Positions 24,957-33,390 of a DNA stretch of 40,196 nucleotides are shown in pieces. Within the stretch, counting starts at the first letter, position 1. Every line of letters begins with the position of its first letter. This stretch comes from an uncultured Anaeroplasma sp. (lineage in GTDB: Bacteria; Bacillota_I; Bacilli_A; Acholeplasmatales; Anaeroplasmataceae). Both the position numbers and the translations under genes were made by a program. The notes beneath the pieces were generated by a model. The model saw only the letters and a program-made list of their open reading frames with translations. It was not told the DNA's origin and ran no database searches. The stretch is from NCBI GenBank assembly GCA_945919465.1, contig CAMEJG010000016.1, positions 1-40,196 of the forward strand, written 5' to 3'.

Positions 24957-27242
24957 ATGAAAATATTAAGTCTCTACATTGAAAGCTTTGGTAAAATAAA
25001 AGATTATTCCTATGATTTTTCAAATAATTTAAATTCATTTTATCAAGAAAACGGTTGGGGAAAAACTACATTAACAGTATTTATTAAATCTATGCTTTAT
25101 GGTTTAAATAATGAAGATAGAATAAAATATACTCCATGGAAAAGCCTATCAAGTTTTGGAGGATTATTAATAATTGAGGCTAAAAATAAAAAATACCGAA
25201 TCGAAAGACAATTTAATCCTAAAAACATAGATTTAGATTCTTTTCATATCTATGATATAGATTTAGGAAAAGAACTTAAAAATATTGATTCTAATGTTGG
25301 AGAAAAGTTTTTGAATTTAAATTCAACTTCTTTTGAAAGAAGTGTATTTATTCCAGAAGAGAAGATTGATGGTGGCTTCGGAAGTGATATTGAGGCTAAG
25401 CTTGCCAATTTGATTGGAGGTACTAATGATTCTGAAAGCTTCGATAAAGCTTGTGAGATTCTTAGTAATAGAATGAATCAAATTAAACTAAATAATAAAA
25501 AAGGCATTATCTGTGATAAGAAAAAGAAAATGGCTGCAATTGAAAGTGAAATTGATGATTGTATTGCCAAGGTTGCAGGTATAAGTTTAATTCAAGAGGA
25601 TTTAGAAATTAAGAATAAAGAACTAATTAAGCTTAATGAAAAGAAAAGGACAATTAGTAAGCAAATCATTAATTATTCAAAATCACAGGATATGCAAGCT
25701 AAATATGCTGTTTTAAAGAAATATGAGGATGATGTTAAGGCTACTAAGGAAAAACTAAATTCAAATAATGAAATATTTAATGGTAATTCTTTGACTCAAG
25801 AGGATTTATTGAGTGTTAAGAATCAATATAAAAAATTAACTAGCTTAAAGACAGCAGCTGAATTTGAAAAAGAAAAAAACATTAATGTTTATGAAAGACT
25901 ACAACAATTAGAAGAAACTCTTTCTAAATATGACCTTCCTACATCTATAGATATTGCAAATATCAGTAAAAAAATTGAAAAATTAAATAATATCAAAGGT
26001 GTATTATCTGCCCATGAGGAAGAGCCTGTTCATCATAAGCCTGTATTAGGAATATCATTTACAATTATAAGCTCTATTATCTTATTAATTGGTGTTGGAT
26101 TATTTGTATATTCATTCTTTAGTTCTTATAAGGATAATTTTTTATTGTCAGGAATTTGCGTAATGGTAGCTGCCACTTTAGGTTATGTATTATCTATTGC
26201 ATTTTTCTTAATAAATGCTAATAAAAATCAACCTAAATATAATGATAAGGTTAAATCATATGATTATGAGCTTCGTTCAACAGAAGAAGAAATTAGAACC
26301 TTTTTCTTTAAGTATCATTTATATTCAAATGATTATACAAATAACCTATTTATTGTAAGAAGCAATGTTCAAAAATATACTGAATTAAAGGCTGAGTATG
26401 ATTTAATCGATCATGAAGGTGGTAATAGAGAAAAGAAAATAGAAGAATTAACTAAAGAAATTAATTTATTCTTAGCAAAATTTAAAACTACTGCATTAAC
26501 AATAGAAGAAAGAATTGGAGAATTAAATACTCATTTAAGAAATAAGATTGATATAGAAAATAATTTAAATTTAAAAATAAATTATATTAATAAATATATT
26601 ATTGAAAATAAATTAAATGATACTAATAAATTTGAAGCAGTTGATATTAATCAATTAAATAGCGAAATAGAAAGAATTGATAATGAAATTGCAATTATTA
26701 ATGAAGAAAAAACTAAGGATGCAAATGAAATTATCGAATTCGAGGTTGATGTTGAAAAGCTTGACGAATTAAAATGTAATTATGAGGAGTTAAAGAAGGA
26801 AGTAGATGCTTTAGAGAATGAATATAGAATTCTTGAATTAAGTATCAAATATTTAACAAATTCTCAAAATGCTTTATTAAAGAGATATGTCCAGCCAATG
26901 AAGGATAGTGTCAATAAATATGTTAATCAAATATTTAAGAATATTGATTATAATATTGATACTAGCTTCAAATTTCAATTCTCTACTGAGGATGGTTTAA
27001 AGGATTTAACTAATTTTTCTCGTGGTCTTCAATCTATTATTTCTATATGTATGAGATTTGCACTTATTGATTGTTTATATCCTAATGAAAAGCCATTTAT
27101 TATTCTAGACGATCCATTCGTAAGTTTTGATGATGAAAAGCTTAGATTAGGTAAAAAAATAATTAAAGATATTTCCAGCAAGTATCAGATAATATATTTC
27201 ACTTGTCATAAATCAAGACAGATTTTAATGGACAAAAACTAA
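24957..27242 (+). CDS. yhaN: YhaN-like SMC/SbcC-type ATPase
   Basis: A 761-residue ATPase partner of YhaO. The N-terminus holds Walker A as ENGWGKTT (31-38) and FIKSMLYGL. Coiled coils occupy about 180-340 and 430-650. In the middle (about 363-422) are two hydrophobic segments (ISFTIISSIILLIGVGLFVY and ISGICVMVAATL-like), as in Bacillus YhaN, instead of the zinc hook of true SbcC. The ABC-type signature region FSRGLQSIISICMRFAL lies near 688 and Walker B, FIILDDPFVSFDDE, near 714. AAGGAGG precedes the ATG. Together with YhaO it probably processes DNA ends, possibly at the membrane. No terminator follows directly. Confidence 0.88.
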   Translation: MKILSLYIESFGKIKDYSYDFSNNLNSFYQENGWGKTTLTVFIKSMLYGLNNEDRIKYTPWKSLSSFGGLLIIEAKNKKYRIERQFNPKNIDLDSFHIYDIDLGKELKNIDSNVGEKFLNLNSTSFERSVFIPEEKIDGGFGSDIEAKLANLIGGTNDSESFDKACEILSNRMNQIKLNNKKGIICDKKKKMAAIESEIDDCIAKVAGISLIQEDLEIKNKELIKLNEKKRTISKQIINYSKSQDMQAKYAVLKKYEDDVKATKEKLNSNNEIFNGNSLTQEDLLSVKNQYKKLTSLKTAAEFEKEKNINVYERLQQLEETLSKYDLPTSIDIANISKKIEKLNNIKGVLSAHEEEPVHHKPVLGISFTIISSIILLIGVGLFVYSFFSSYKDNFLLSGICVMVAATLGYVLSIAFFLINANKNQPKYNDKVKSYDYELRSTEEEIRTFFFKYHLYSNDYTNNLFIVRSNVQKYTELKAEYDLIDHEGGNREKKIEELTKEINLFLAKFKTTALTIEERIGELNTHLRNKIDIENNLNLKINYINKYIIENKLNDTNKFEAVDINQLNSEIERIDNEIAIINEEKTKDANEIIEFEVDVEKLDELKCNYEELKKEVDALENEYRILELSIKYLTNSQNALLKRYVQPMKDSVNKYVNQIFKNIDYNIDTSFKFQFSTEDGLKDLTNFSRGLQSIISICMRFALIDCLYPNEKPFIILDDPFVSFDDEKLRLGKKIIKDISSKYQIIYFTCHKSRQILMDKN

Positions 27243-27270
27243 CATTTTGTTCCTCAATTAAATATTTATA

Positions 27271-27299
27271 TTTAAATAATATATCTTCAATGATATAAT
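27271..27299 (+). promoter_or_regulatory. Promoter of the 157-residue membrane protein gene
   Basis: TTTAAA (27271-27276) and an extended -10 TGATATAAT (TATAAT at 27294-27299) are 17 bases apart, 20 bases before the ATG. Confidence 0.5.
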
Positions 27300-27319
27300 A
27301 TTTCTAGGAGGTAAAATTT

Positions 27320-27793
27320 ATGAAAAAATATTTATCATTAGCATTAGCTGCATTTTCTTTCATTTTAACTGCATGTATCTTTTTGACAATGATGGGTTCT
27401 GCAGTTGATGGAACAATTTTTAACAAGACTTCAAGTATTGCATCTTGTTATGATTTAATTAGTAATGGTGGAGCATTATATATTGTTGCATTAATATTAT
27501 TAATTTTATCATTAGTAGCTATTGCCTTAGTAATTGGAGTAGAAGTATTAAGAAAGGATTTAAGTTGTAAGAAATATATTTATTATTTAGCAGCTGGTTT
27601 ATTAGTTGTTACAGCAGTATTCTTCTTCTTAGCTGTTCCTTGCTTCAATTCATTAACAGAAATTGAAGGAGTTCAATTAGGATCTTATGCTAATCCATCA
27701 TTAAGTGCTGGTGCAGTATTAAGTGCAGTATTTGCTCTTATTTCAGCTGTAGTAATGGGAATCACTCCATTTGTAGAAGCAAAATTTAATTAA
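27320..27793 (+). CDS. Small four-helix membrane protein of unknown function
   Basis: A 157-residue protein with four hydrophobic segments (about 5-26, 52-75, 87-107 and 126-149). The first segment resembles a signal peptide (LALAAFSFILTAC), but the residues after Cys19 remain hydrophobic, so lipidation is doubtful. Small residues dominate (ISNGGALYIVALILL, ALSAVFALISAVVMG-like). I do not recognise a family. Ribosome site AGGAGG, own promoter and own terminator make it a single-gene unit. Confidence 0.65.
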   Translation: MKKYLSLALAAFSFILTACIFLTMMGSAVDGTIFNKTSSIASCYDLISNGGALYIVALILLILSLVAIALVIGVEVLRKDLSCKKYIYYLAAGLLVVTAVFFFLAVPCFNSLTEIEGVQLGSYANPSLSAGAVLSAVFALISAVVMGITPFVEAKFN

Positions 27794-27802
27794 TTAGAGC
27801 TT

Positions 27803-27837
27803 GAGTATATCATAAGTTTGATATACTCTTTTTTTTT
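27803..27837 (+). terminator. Strong terminator
   Basis: GAGTATATCA (27803-27812) and TGATATACTC (27819-27828) form a perfect 10-base stem with a 6-base loop, followed by nine or ten T residues. Confidence 0.88.
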
Positions 27838-27865
27838 GTATGAAATTTTATATTTTATTTATACT
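27836..27865 (+). promoter_or_regulatory. Possible promoter overlapping the terminator T-run
   Basis: TTGTAT (27836-27841) and TATACT (27860-27865) are 18 bases apart, 22 bases before the ATG of the 56-residue gene. Confidence 0.4.
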
Positions 27866-27887
27866 AATATTGAGAGGATGTAATAAA

Positions 27888-28058
27888 ATGAAATATAAAA
27901 TGAAAAGAATAATTAAGGATGATTCTAAGCCTATTGAAGAAATGGGTGAGAAAATAATAAAGCCTGAGAAAATAATTAAAGCTTCAATAGATACTGAGGT
28001 ATCTAATGAAATATGGATATATGATGAAAGAGATACTAATTTGTATAATCAGAATTAA
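27888..28058 (+). CDS. Small highly charged protein of unknown function
   Basis: A 56-residue soluble peptide, Lys- and Glu-rich, with the repeated phrase KIIKPEKIIKAS and a Tyr-rich end. No family is recognised. ATG at 27888 has GAGAGGA about 8-15 bases upstream; the frame is open from ATG at 27840, but that would add a hydrophobic leader (MKFYILFILILRGCNK) starting inside the terminator T-run and having no ribosome site. Flanked by a promoter on each side, so probably transcribed on its own. Confidence 0.5.
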   Translation: MKYKMKRIIKDDSKPIEEMGEKIIKPEKIIKASIDTEVSNEIWIYDERDTNLYNQN

Positions 28059-28065
28059 TTTTTTC

Positions 28066-28094
28066 TTTCACTATGTCAATATTTGTTGTATAAT
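28066..28094 (+). promoter_or_regulatory. Promoter of the M16 peptidase gene
   Basis: TTTCAC (28066-28071) and TATAAT (28089-28094) are 17 bases apart. The -10 is perfect, the -35 weak. AAGGAGG and the ATG follow within 24 bases. Confidence 0.45.
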
Positions 28095-28117
28095 AATCCT
28101 AATTGAAGGAGGAAATT

Positions 28118-31003
28118 ATGACAAATTATACATTAATTAAAGAAGAATACATAGATCAAATCCAATCAAAGGTTAGTATCTATTCACATAACAAAACAAA
28201 AGCTAGAGTATGTACAATTGAAAATGATGATAGAAATAAGGTGTTTTCAATTGCTTTTAGAACAGCACCGATTAATTCTACAGGATTAACTCATATTCTT
28301 GAGCATTCTGTTTTATGTGGCTCTAAAAAATATCCAGTTAAAGATCCCTTTGTTGAATTGGTTAAAAGTTCATTAAATACTTTTTTAAATGCTTTTACTT
28401 TTCCAGATAAAACAATGTATCCTTGTGCTAGTCAAAATGATAAGGATTTTAAAAATATTATGAGTGTTTACATGGATGCAGTATTTTACCCTCGTATTCA
28501 TGATTTTGAAGAAATCTTTTTACAAGAGGGTTGGAGATATGATATTAAGGATCCTAATGATGATATAAAAATAAATGGTGTTGTTTATAATGAAATGAAG
28601 GGTGCATTTTCTGACCCACAACAAGTATTATATAGAATGATTATGCATTCTTTATTCCCAGATACTCCATACGGATTTGAATCAGGAGGAGATCCTAAAT
28701 ATATTCCAGATTTATCATATGAGCAATTCAAAAAATTCCATAGAGATTTTTATCATCCATCAAATTCCTTTATTTTTGTATATGGAGATTGCGATATGAA
28801 GGAAAGACTTGAATGGATGGATAAAGAATATTTATCTCATTTTGAATATAATCCATTTGATACAAGAATTCCTTACCAAAATACCTTTGATAAGCCTCAT
28901 TATGTCTTAGATTATTATCAGGTTGATGAAGCATCATCCTTAGATGATAAATCATTTATATCTTATAATATAGCTTTACCAGATAGTAAAAATATGAAGC
29001 TTATGTTAGCTTTAGGTATTTTAACTACAGTAATACTAGATAATCCAGGTGCCCCTTTAAAACAAGCAATTTTAGATAATGAAATTGGTGATTCAGTTGA
29101 TTCGATGTTTGATGATGGTTTAATTCAACCTATATTTTCAGTAATTGTTTCAAATGCTAAAAAGGATTCAATTAATAAGTTAATAGAGCTTGTAGAATCT
29201 GAACTAAGAAAATATGCTAATGAAGGATTAGATCATGAGGCATTATTGTCATTAATAAATTACCAAGAATTTAAATCAAGAGAAGGATTATTTGGTAGAT
29301 ATCCAAAAGGATTATCTATTGAAATGACAATGTTAAATTCATGGTTATATGATGAAGATGATGCATGGAGTAAGGTTAATGATTTACCATATTATGATGA
29401 ATTGAGACGTTCTGTTGATGAAGGGTATTTTGAACAAATTATTAAAGATTATTTATTAAATACAAATCATAAAGCCTATATTACTTTAGCTCCTTCTTAT
29501 GATGCAAATAAAAAAGAAGAGGAAGCTTTAAAAAATAAATTGAAGGAATTTAAGAAATCACTATCAAGTGATGAATTAGATTCTCTTATTAAGAAAAATG
29601 AAAGATTAAATGAATATCAAAATTCTTTAGAAACTAAAGAAGCATTAGATACTTTACCTAAGCTTGAACTTGAAGATTTACCACTTGAACCTGAAAAATT
29701 AAATCTAGAGATATTTGATAATAAATATAAATCTTTAGTTTCAGAATATTATACTAATGGTATTTGTTATATTAAATATTTCTTTAATATAGATCATATT
29801 GGAAAAGAAGATGCCCAATATTTGGCTTTAGCCTCAACCCTATTATCATTAATGTCTACTAAAAATAGAGATTATAAGAATTTGAATAATGAAATTCAAA
29901 ATAATACTGGTGCGGTATCATTTTTAACTACTCCTTATCATGATAAAAATAATGAATCAAGATTCCAATTTGTATGCTATTTTTCAGCATTAGGAAATAA
30001 GCTTAATGATGCTAATGAATTAGTTTCTGATATTTTATTTAATACTATTTTTGCCGATTATAAGAGATTAAAGGAATTAATTAATGAGCAAGCAGTAAAT
30101 TTGGAAATGGGTGTATCAGGTAAGGGACATGTTGTAGCCTTAACTCGTGCTTTAGCTGGTGTAGATGAGGGTAATTATTTAGCAGATTTGACATCTGGAA
30201 TAGGATATTTAGATTTTATTAAAGATTTAGCTAATAATTTTGATTCAAAGAAAGAAGAAATAGTAGCTAAACTAAATGATTCTATTAAGAAAATATTATC
30301 TAAGGAAAGATTTACATTGGGGTTTGTTGGACAAAGAGATTTCTATGAAGCTAATCTAAATGTTTTTGATAAATTTTATAGTTCATTAAGTGATAATATT
30401 GTTAATTTAGAAGAAAGCTACACTCCATTTAGGGTTAGTGAAGGAATTGTTGCTCCATATAATGTAAATTATGTATCTAGAGCAGGCAAAACTGATATTC
30501 CTTTTAATGGGGCTAATTTTGTTTTAAATAATGCCTTGGGTATGGATTATTTATGGAATGAAGTTAGAGTTCATGGTGGTGCCTATGGCTGTATGGTTAG
30601 AGCTACTAGATATGGTACAATTGGATTTACTTCATATCGTGATCCTGAGGTTAAAAAAACAAATGAGACCTATGAAAAGGTAATTGATTATATTAAAAAT
30701 TTCAATTTTAATGATGAAGAATTATTGAAATTCAAAATTGGTGCGATTGGTTCATTAGATAGTGTATTACACCCATCTAATAAGGGATTCCAAGCTCAAT
30801 CATTATACTTCCAAGGAATTACATATTTAGATGAATGTAAATATCGTAAGGAACTTATTTCAGCTACTAATGATGATATAAAAGCTTTAAGTAAAAATTA
30901 CCAAGAAATGTTATCATATAATAATATTTGTGTTATTGGTAATAAGGATAAAATAGAGGTATTTAAGGATAGTTTAGATAATATAAGACCATTAGTCAAA
31001 TAA
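28118..31003 (+). CDS. M16C zinc peptidase, presequence-protease/insulinase type
   Basis: A 961-residue peptidase with the inverted zinc motif HILEH (His59, Glu62 catalytic, His63) and a third ligand Glu159 in VVYNEMKGAFSDP. This is the M16C (PreP/Cym1-like) layout, where one chain forms the whole clam-shell chamber and degrades peptides of about 10-70 residues. The C-terminal half keeps the Arg/Tyr region (VRVHGGAYGCMVRATRYG-like) that binds the substrate. No signal peptide is present, so it acts in the cytoplasm. Length fits the family. ATG at 28118 is chosen because AAGGAGG lies 6 bases upstream; the open frame extends 15 bases further. It could finish digestion of peptides brought in by the Opp system encoded nearby. 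A two-way terminator separates it from ilvE. Confidence 0.92.
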   Translation: MTNYTLIKEEYIDQIQSKVSIYSHNKTKARVCTIENDDRNKVFSIAFRTAPINSTGLTHILEHSVLCGSKKYPVKDPFVELVKSSLNTFLNAFTFPDKTMYPCASQNDKDFKNIMSVYMDAVFYPRIHDFEEIFLQEGWRYDIKDPNDDIKINGVVYNEMKGAFSDPQQVLYRMIMHSLFPDTPYGFESGGDPKYIPDLSYEQFKKFHRDFYHPSNSFIFVYGDCDMKERLEWMDKEYLSHFEYNPFDTRIPYQNTFDKPHYVLDYYQVDEASSLDDKSFISYNIALPDSKNMKLMLALGILTTVILDNPGAPLKQAILDNEIGDSVDSMFDDGLIQPIFSVIVSNAKKDSINKLIELVESELRKYANEGLDHEALLSLINYQEFKSREGLFGRYPKGLSIEMTMLNSWLYDEDDAWSKVNDLPYYDELRRSVDEGYFEQIIKDYLLNTNHKAYITLAPSYDANKKEEEALKNKLKEFKKSLSSDELDSLIKKNERLNEYQNSLETKEALDTLPKLELEDLPLEPEKLNLEIFDNKYKSLVSEYYTNGICYIKYFFNIDHIGKEDAQYLALASTLLSLMSTKNRDYKNLNNEIQNNTGAVSFLTTPYHDKNNESRFQFVCYFSALGNKLNDANELVSDILFNTIFADYKRLKELINEQAVNLEMGVSGKGHVVALTRALAGVDEGNYLADLTSGIGYLDFIKDLANNFDSKKEEIVAKLNDSIKKILSKERFTLGFVGQRDFYEANLNVFDKFYSSLSDNIVNLEESYTPFRVSEGIVAPYNVNYVSRAGKTDIPFNGANFVLNNALGMDYLWNEVRVHGGAYGCMVRATRYGTIGFTSYRDPEVKKTNETYEKVIDYIKNFNFNDEELLKFKIGAIGSLDSVLHPSNKGFQAQSLYFQGITYLDECKYRKELISATNDDIKALSKNYQEMLSYNNICVIGNKDKIEVFKDSLDNIRPLVK

Positions 31004-31008
31004 AAAAT

Positions 31009-31038
31009 TGGGATGATTATTCATCCCATTTTTATTTT
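31009..31038. terminator. Bidirectional terminator between the M16 peptidase and ilvE
   Basis: TGGGATGA (31009-31016) and TCATCCCA (31021-31028) form a perfect 8-base stem with a 4-base loop. T-runs lie on the right (TTTTTATTTT) and, read on the minus strand, on the left (from AAAAAA at 31002-31007). Confidence 0.85.
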
Positions 31039-32096
31039 ACCTCATAGGTCCAATTGAATTTATCTTCAATTATTCCATTTTGAATTTGAGTTAAGGTGTC
31101 ATATAGCATTTGAGAAATATTACCAATAGAATCACTATGAAAAAATACTTCATCTTTATATGCTAGAGTACCAATAGGAGAAATTACAGCTGCAGTACCA
31201 GTGCCGAAAGCTTCTGTAAGCTTATGAGCTTTTGAAGCTTCAATTAATTCATCTATAGATAGATGTCTTTCTTCTACAGTATATCCCTTGCGTTTCAATA
31301 GTGTAATAATAGAATCTCTTGTAACGCCTGGTAATACAGAACCTTCAAGTGGTGCTGTTATAATTTTACCATCAATAACGAACATAGCATTCATTGTGCC
31401 TACCTCTTCAACATATTTGTGATGAACTCCATCAAGCCATAAAACTTGAGAATACCCCTTCTTTTCAGCCTCAATTTGAGCTAAAATAGATGCAGCATAA
31501 TTGCCACCACATTTTGCGAATCCTGTACCACCCTTAACCGCTCTTACAAGTTCATCTTCAACATATATTTTTACTGGTTTTAAGCCTTCCTTATAATAGC
31601 TTCCAACTGGTGATAAAATTACCATAAATTTATAATGGTCTGCATCGTGTACTCCTAGTTTAGGTTGATACGCAAACATAAATGGTCTAATATATAAAGA
31701 AGTATTAGGTAGAGTAGGAATCCAATCAGAATCAAGCTTTACTAAATCATTAATTGCTTGAATGAAATCCTCTATTGGTACTTCTGGCATATATAATCTT
31801 TTGTTAGAATTTTGAAATCTTTTAGCATTCATATCAGGACGGAATAATAATATTCTATTATCCTTAGTTTTATATGCCTTTAATCCTTCAAAAGTTTCTT
31901 GAGCGTAATGTAATACTAATGCGGCAGGATCAAATGAAATTGGAGCATATGGAATAATTTTTGCATCAACAAAGCCCTTATCTCTATACCAATCCATCAT
32001 AAACATATGATCAGTATAATACTTTCCAAAGCCTAAATTATTCATATCAGGCTTTTCTTTTTTATTTACTGCATATTCATATTTAATATCAAGCAT
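31032..32096 (-). CDS. ilvE: Branched-chain amino acid aminotransferase
   Basis: A 354-residue fold-type IV PLP enzyme that interconverts Leu, Ile and Val with their 2-oxo acids. Typical blocks are LGFGKYYTDHMFMMDW, QETFEGLKAYKT, YIRPFMFAYQPKLGV, FAKCGGNYAAS with the probable PLP lysine Lys195, SQVLWLDGVHHKYVEEVGTM, and LPGVTRDSIITLL. The length and blocks fit the longer BCAT group also found in eukaryotes. AAAGGAGAG precedes the ATG on the minus strand. The leader is only about 30 bases, with no T-box or leader peptide visible. The gene is transcribed alone. Confidence 0.95.
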   Translation of the reverse strand: MLDIKYEYAVNKKEKPDMNNLGFGKYYTDHMFMMDWYRDKGFVDAKIIPYAPISFDPAALVLHYAQETFEGLKAYKTKDNRILLFRPDMNAKRFQNSNKRLYMPEVPIEDFIQAINDLVKLDSDWIPTLPNTSLYIRPFMFAYQPKLGVHDADHYKFMVILSPVGSYYKEGLKPVKIYVEDELVRAVKGGTGFAKCGGNYAASILAQIEAEKKGYSQVLWLDGVHHKYVEEVGTMNAMFVIDGKIITAPLEGSVLPGVTRDSIITLLKRKGYTVEERHLSIDELIEASKAHKLTEAFGTGTAAVISPIGTLAYKDEVFFHSDSIGNISQMLYDTLTQIQNGIIEDKFNWTYEVK

Positions 32097-32128
32097 TTTA
32101 ATCTCTCCTTTTAAAAAAATATGTTACT

Positions 32129-32157
32129 ATTATACTCAAAAATTAATACTAATAAAA
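32129..32157 (-). promoter_or_regulatory. Promoter of ilvE
   Basis: On the minus strand, TATAAT (32134-32129) has a weak -35, TTTTAT (32157-32152), 17 bases upstream. The ilvE start is 32 bases downstream. Confidence 0.45.
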
Positions 32158-32165
32158 TAAAGTAT

Positions 32166-32194
32166 TTGTATTTTTTCATATTTTTTTTTATAAT
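32166..32194 (+). promoter_or_regulatory. Promoter of the 89-residue membrane protein gene
   Basis: TTGTAT (32166-32171) and TATAAT (32189-32194) are 17 bases apart, divergent from the ilvE promoter. Confidence 0.5.
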
Positions 32195-32212
32195 ATCCTC
32201 GTGAGGTATAAT

Positions 32213-32482
32213 ATGGATAATTTTTTTTATAATATATTAGCAATCATTGCTGGAATAGAAATGATAATATGTATGATTATAAATATTAAAATCGACAAAA
32301 AAATCTATACAATAACTTCAATAATAATAGGAGTGATTTTGTTATTAACAGGAGCCTTTGGTTTTATTGTTCCAAAAAATTTAAGTTTTATTACAATTAT
32401 TATATTATTAGTACTTGCAATAATATTTGTTATTCTAACCTTAACTTTAGGTAAAAAAACAAGAATTAAAAAGAAAAAATAA
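32213..32482 (+). CDS. Small three-helix membrane protein of unknown function
   Basis: An 89-residue protein with three hydrophobic segments (about 2-25, 32-53 and 57-80) and a basic tail ending in KKTRIKKKK. No family is recognised. GTGAGGT lies 5 bases before the ATG at 32213, and a good promoter precedes it. Its last 36 bases overlap the end of the convergent YlbJ-like gene, and the minus strand there is also open, so one of the two ends may be shorter in life; I see no terminator for either. Confidence 0.55.
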   Translation: MDNFFYNILAIIAGIEMIICMIINIKIDKKIYTITSIIIGVILLLTGAFGFIVPKNLSFITIIILLVLAIIFVILTLTLGKKTRIKKKK

Positions 32483-33304
32483 TACAATAAATATCATAAT
32501 AATCAATTTATTTTTAATTAATCTAATAATTGAAATATCATCATCAATAGATAATATTTGAAATATTACTGATAATCCAGTAAATATTAATGATGATATT
32601 ACAATTATTTTTTTTATTTCTAAATCTAAATTAATATTATTTACTTCATTTAATCCTATTAATATTTCAATATAAGAATTTAATGTTTTTATAGGTATTA
32701 ACATTAATAAATATCTAAAGAAAATACACATTCCTAAAATTGAAAATATAGCCTTAAATGCAGAATATATTCCATCCTTAATAATTAATATTGCTTTATT
32801 TTTTATTGGACTAAATTTATATTCACTATTTATTTTATTTATAATTCTAAAATAAATAATAGATAATAAAATATATATTATTAGATATAATATACTAATA
32901 TTAAATTTATTTAAGATGAATATACTATAAGATATTGATAACATAGAAAATGAATAGATAATATTATAGCCTTCATTTTTACTAATTTGATTATTTTTTA
33001 TTGCATTAATTATTAGTATTGTAGAAGAGGGAGCCCCTATTAGAATAGACGATATTATTAATCCTAAAGATATAGGGGATGATATATTAAATAACCTTTT
33101 AAATAAAGGATATATTTTAATTAATAACAATTGATAATAATAATTATTATTAATTAAATATAATAGGAAAATACTTGGAAATAAAATTGGATAAATTGTA
33201 GAAAAAAAAGTAATAGAGGTATTTATTATAATTTCTTTAGATAAATCTTGATTGATTAAGGTAAAAATAAATATTATTAAGTATAAAATTATCATTATAA
33301 TCAC
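32447..33304 (-). CDS. YlbJ-like membrane protein (nucleoside-recognition/Gate domain)
   Basis: A 285-residue, very hydrophobic protein with about seven to eight membrane segments and extreme Ile/Asn content. The block STIYPILFPSIFLLYLI, then LFKRLFNISSPISLGLIISS, ILIGAPSSTILIINAIK and ISKNEGYNIIYSFSMLSIS recalls YlbJ of Bacillus, which has PLFNVPG, GYPIGAKLT and an Arg/Lys-Glu-Gly block in the same order. YlbJ itself has about 400 residues, so this copy is short. In Bacillus YlbJ is linked to sporulation; no other sporulation gene is visible here. Start is GTG at 33304 (or ATG nine bases later), with no clear ribosome site. Confidence 0.6.
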   Translation of the reverse strand: MIIMIILYLIIFIFTLINQDLSKEIIINTSITFFSTIYPILFPSIFLLYLINNNYYYQLLLIKIYPLFKRLFNISSPISLGLIISSILIGAPSSTILIINAIKNNQISKNEGYNIIYSFSMLSISYSIFILNKFNISILYLIIYILLSIIYFRIINKINSEYKFSPIKNKAILIIKDGIYSAFKAIFSILGMCIFFRYLLMLIPIKTLNSYIEILIGLNEVNNINLDLEIKKIIVISSLIFTGLSVIFQILSIDDDISIIRLIKNKLIIMIFIVLFFLFNSCFFT

Positions 33305-33390
33305 ATTAATATTTATTCATTATATTTATTATTTATACTTTCATTTGAATAATTAATTTAAATAAGCATAAGGTTATAATGGTGATTTAA

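Noticed and set aside
32097-32200. T-box or leader-peptide control of ilvE
   Set aside because: The leader is about 30 bases from the likely promoter, too short, and no specifier stem or T-box sequence is seen.
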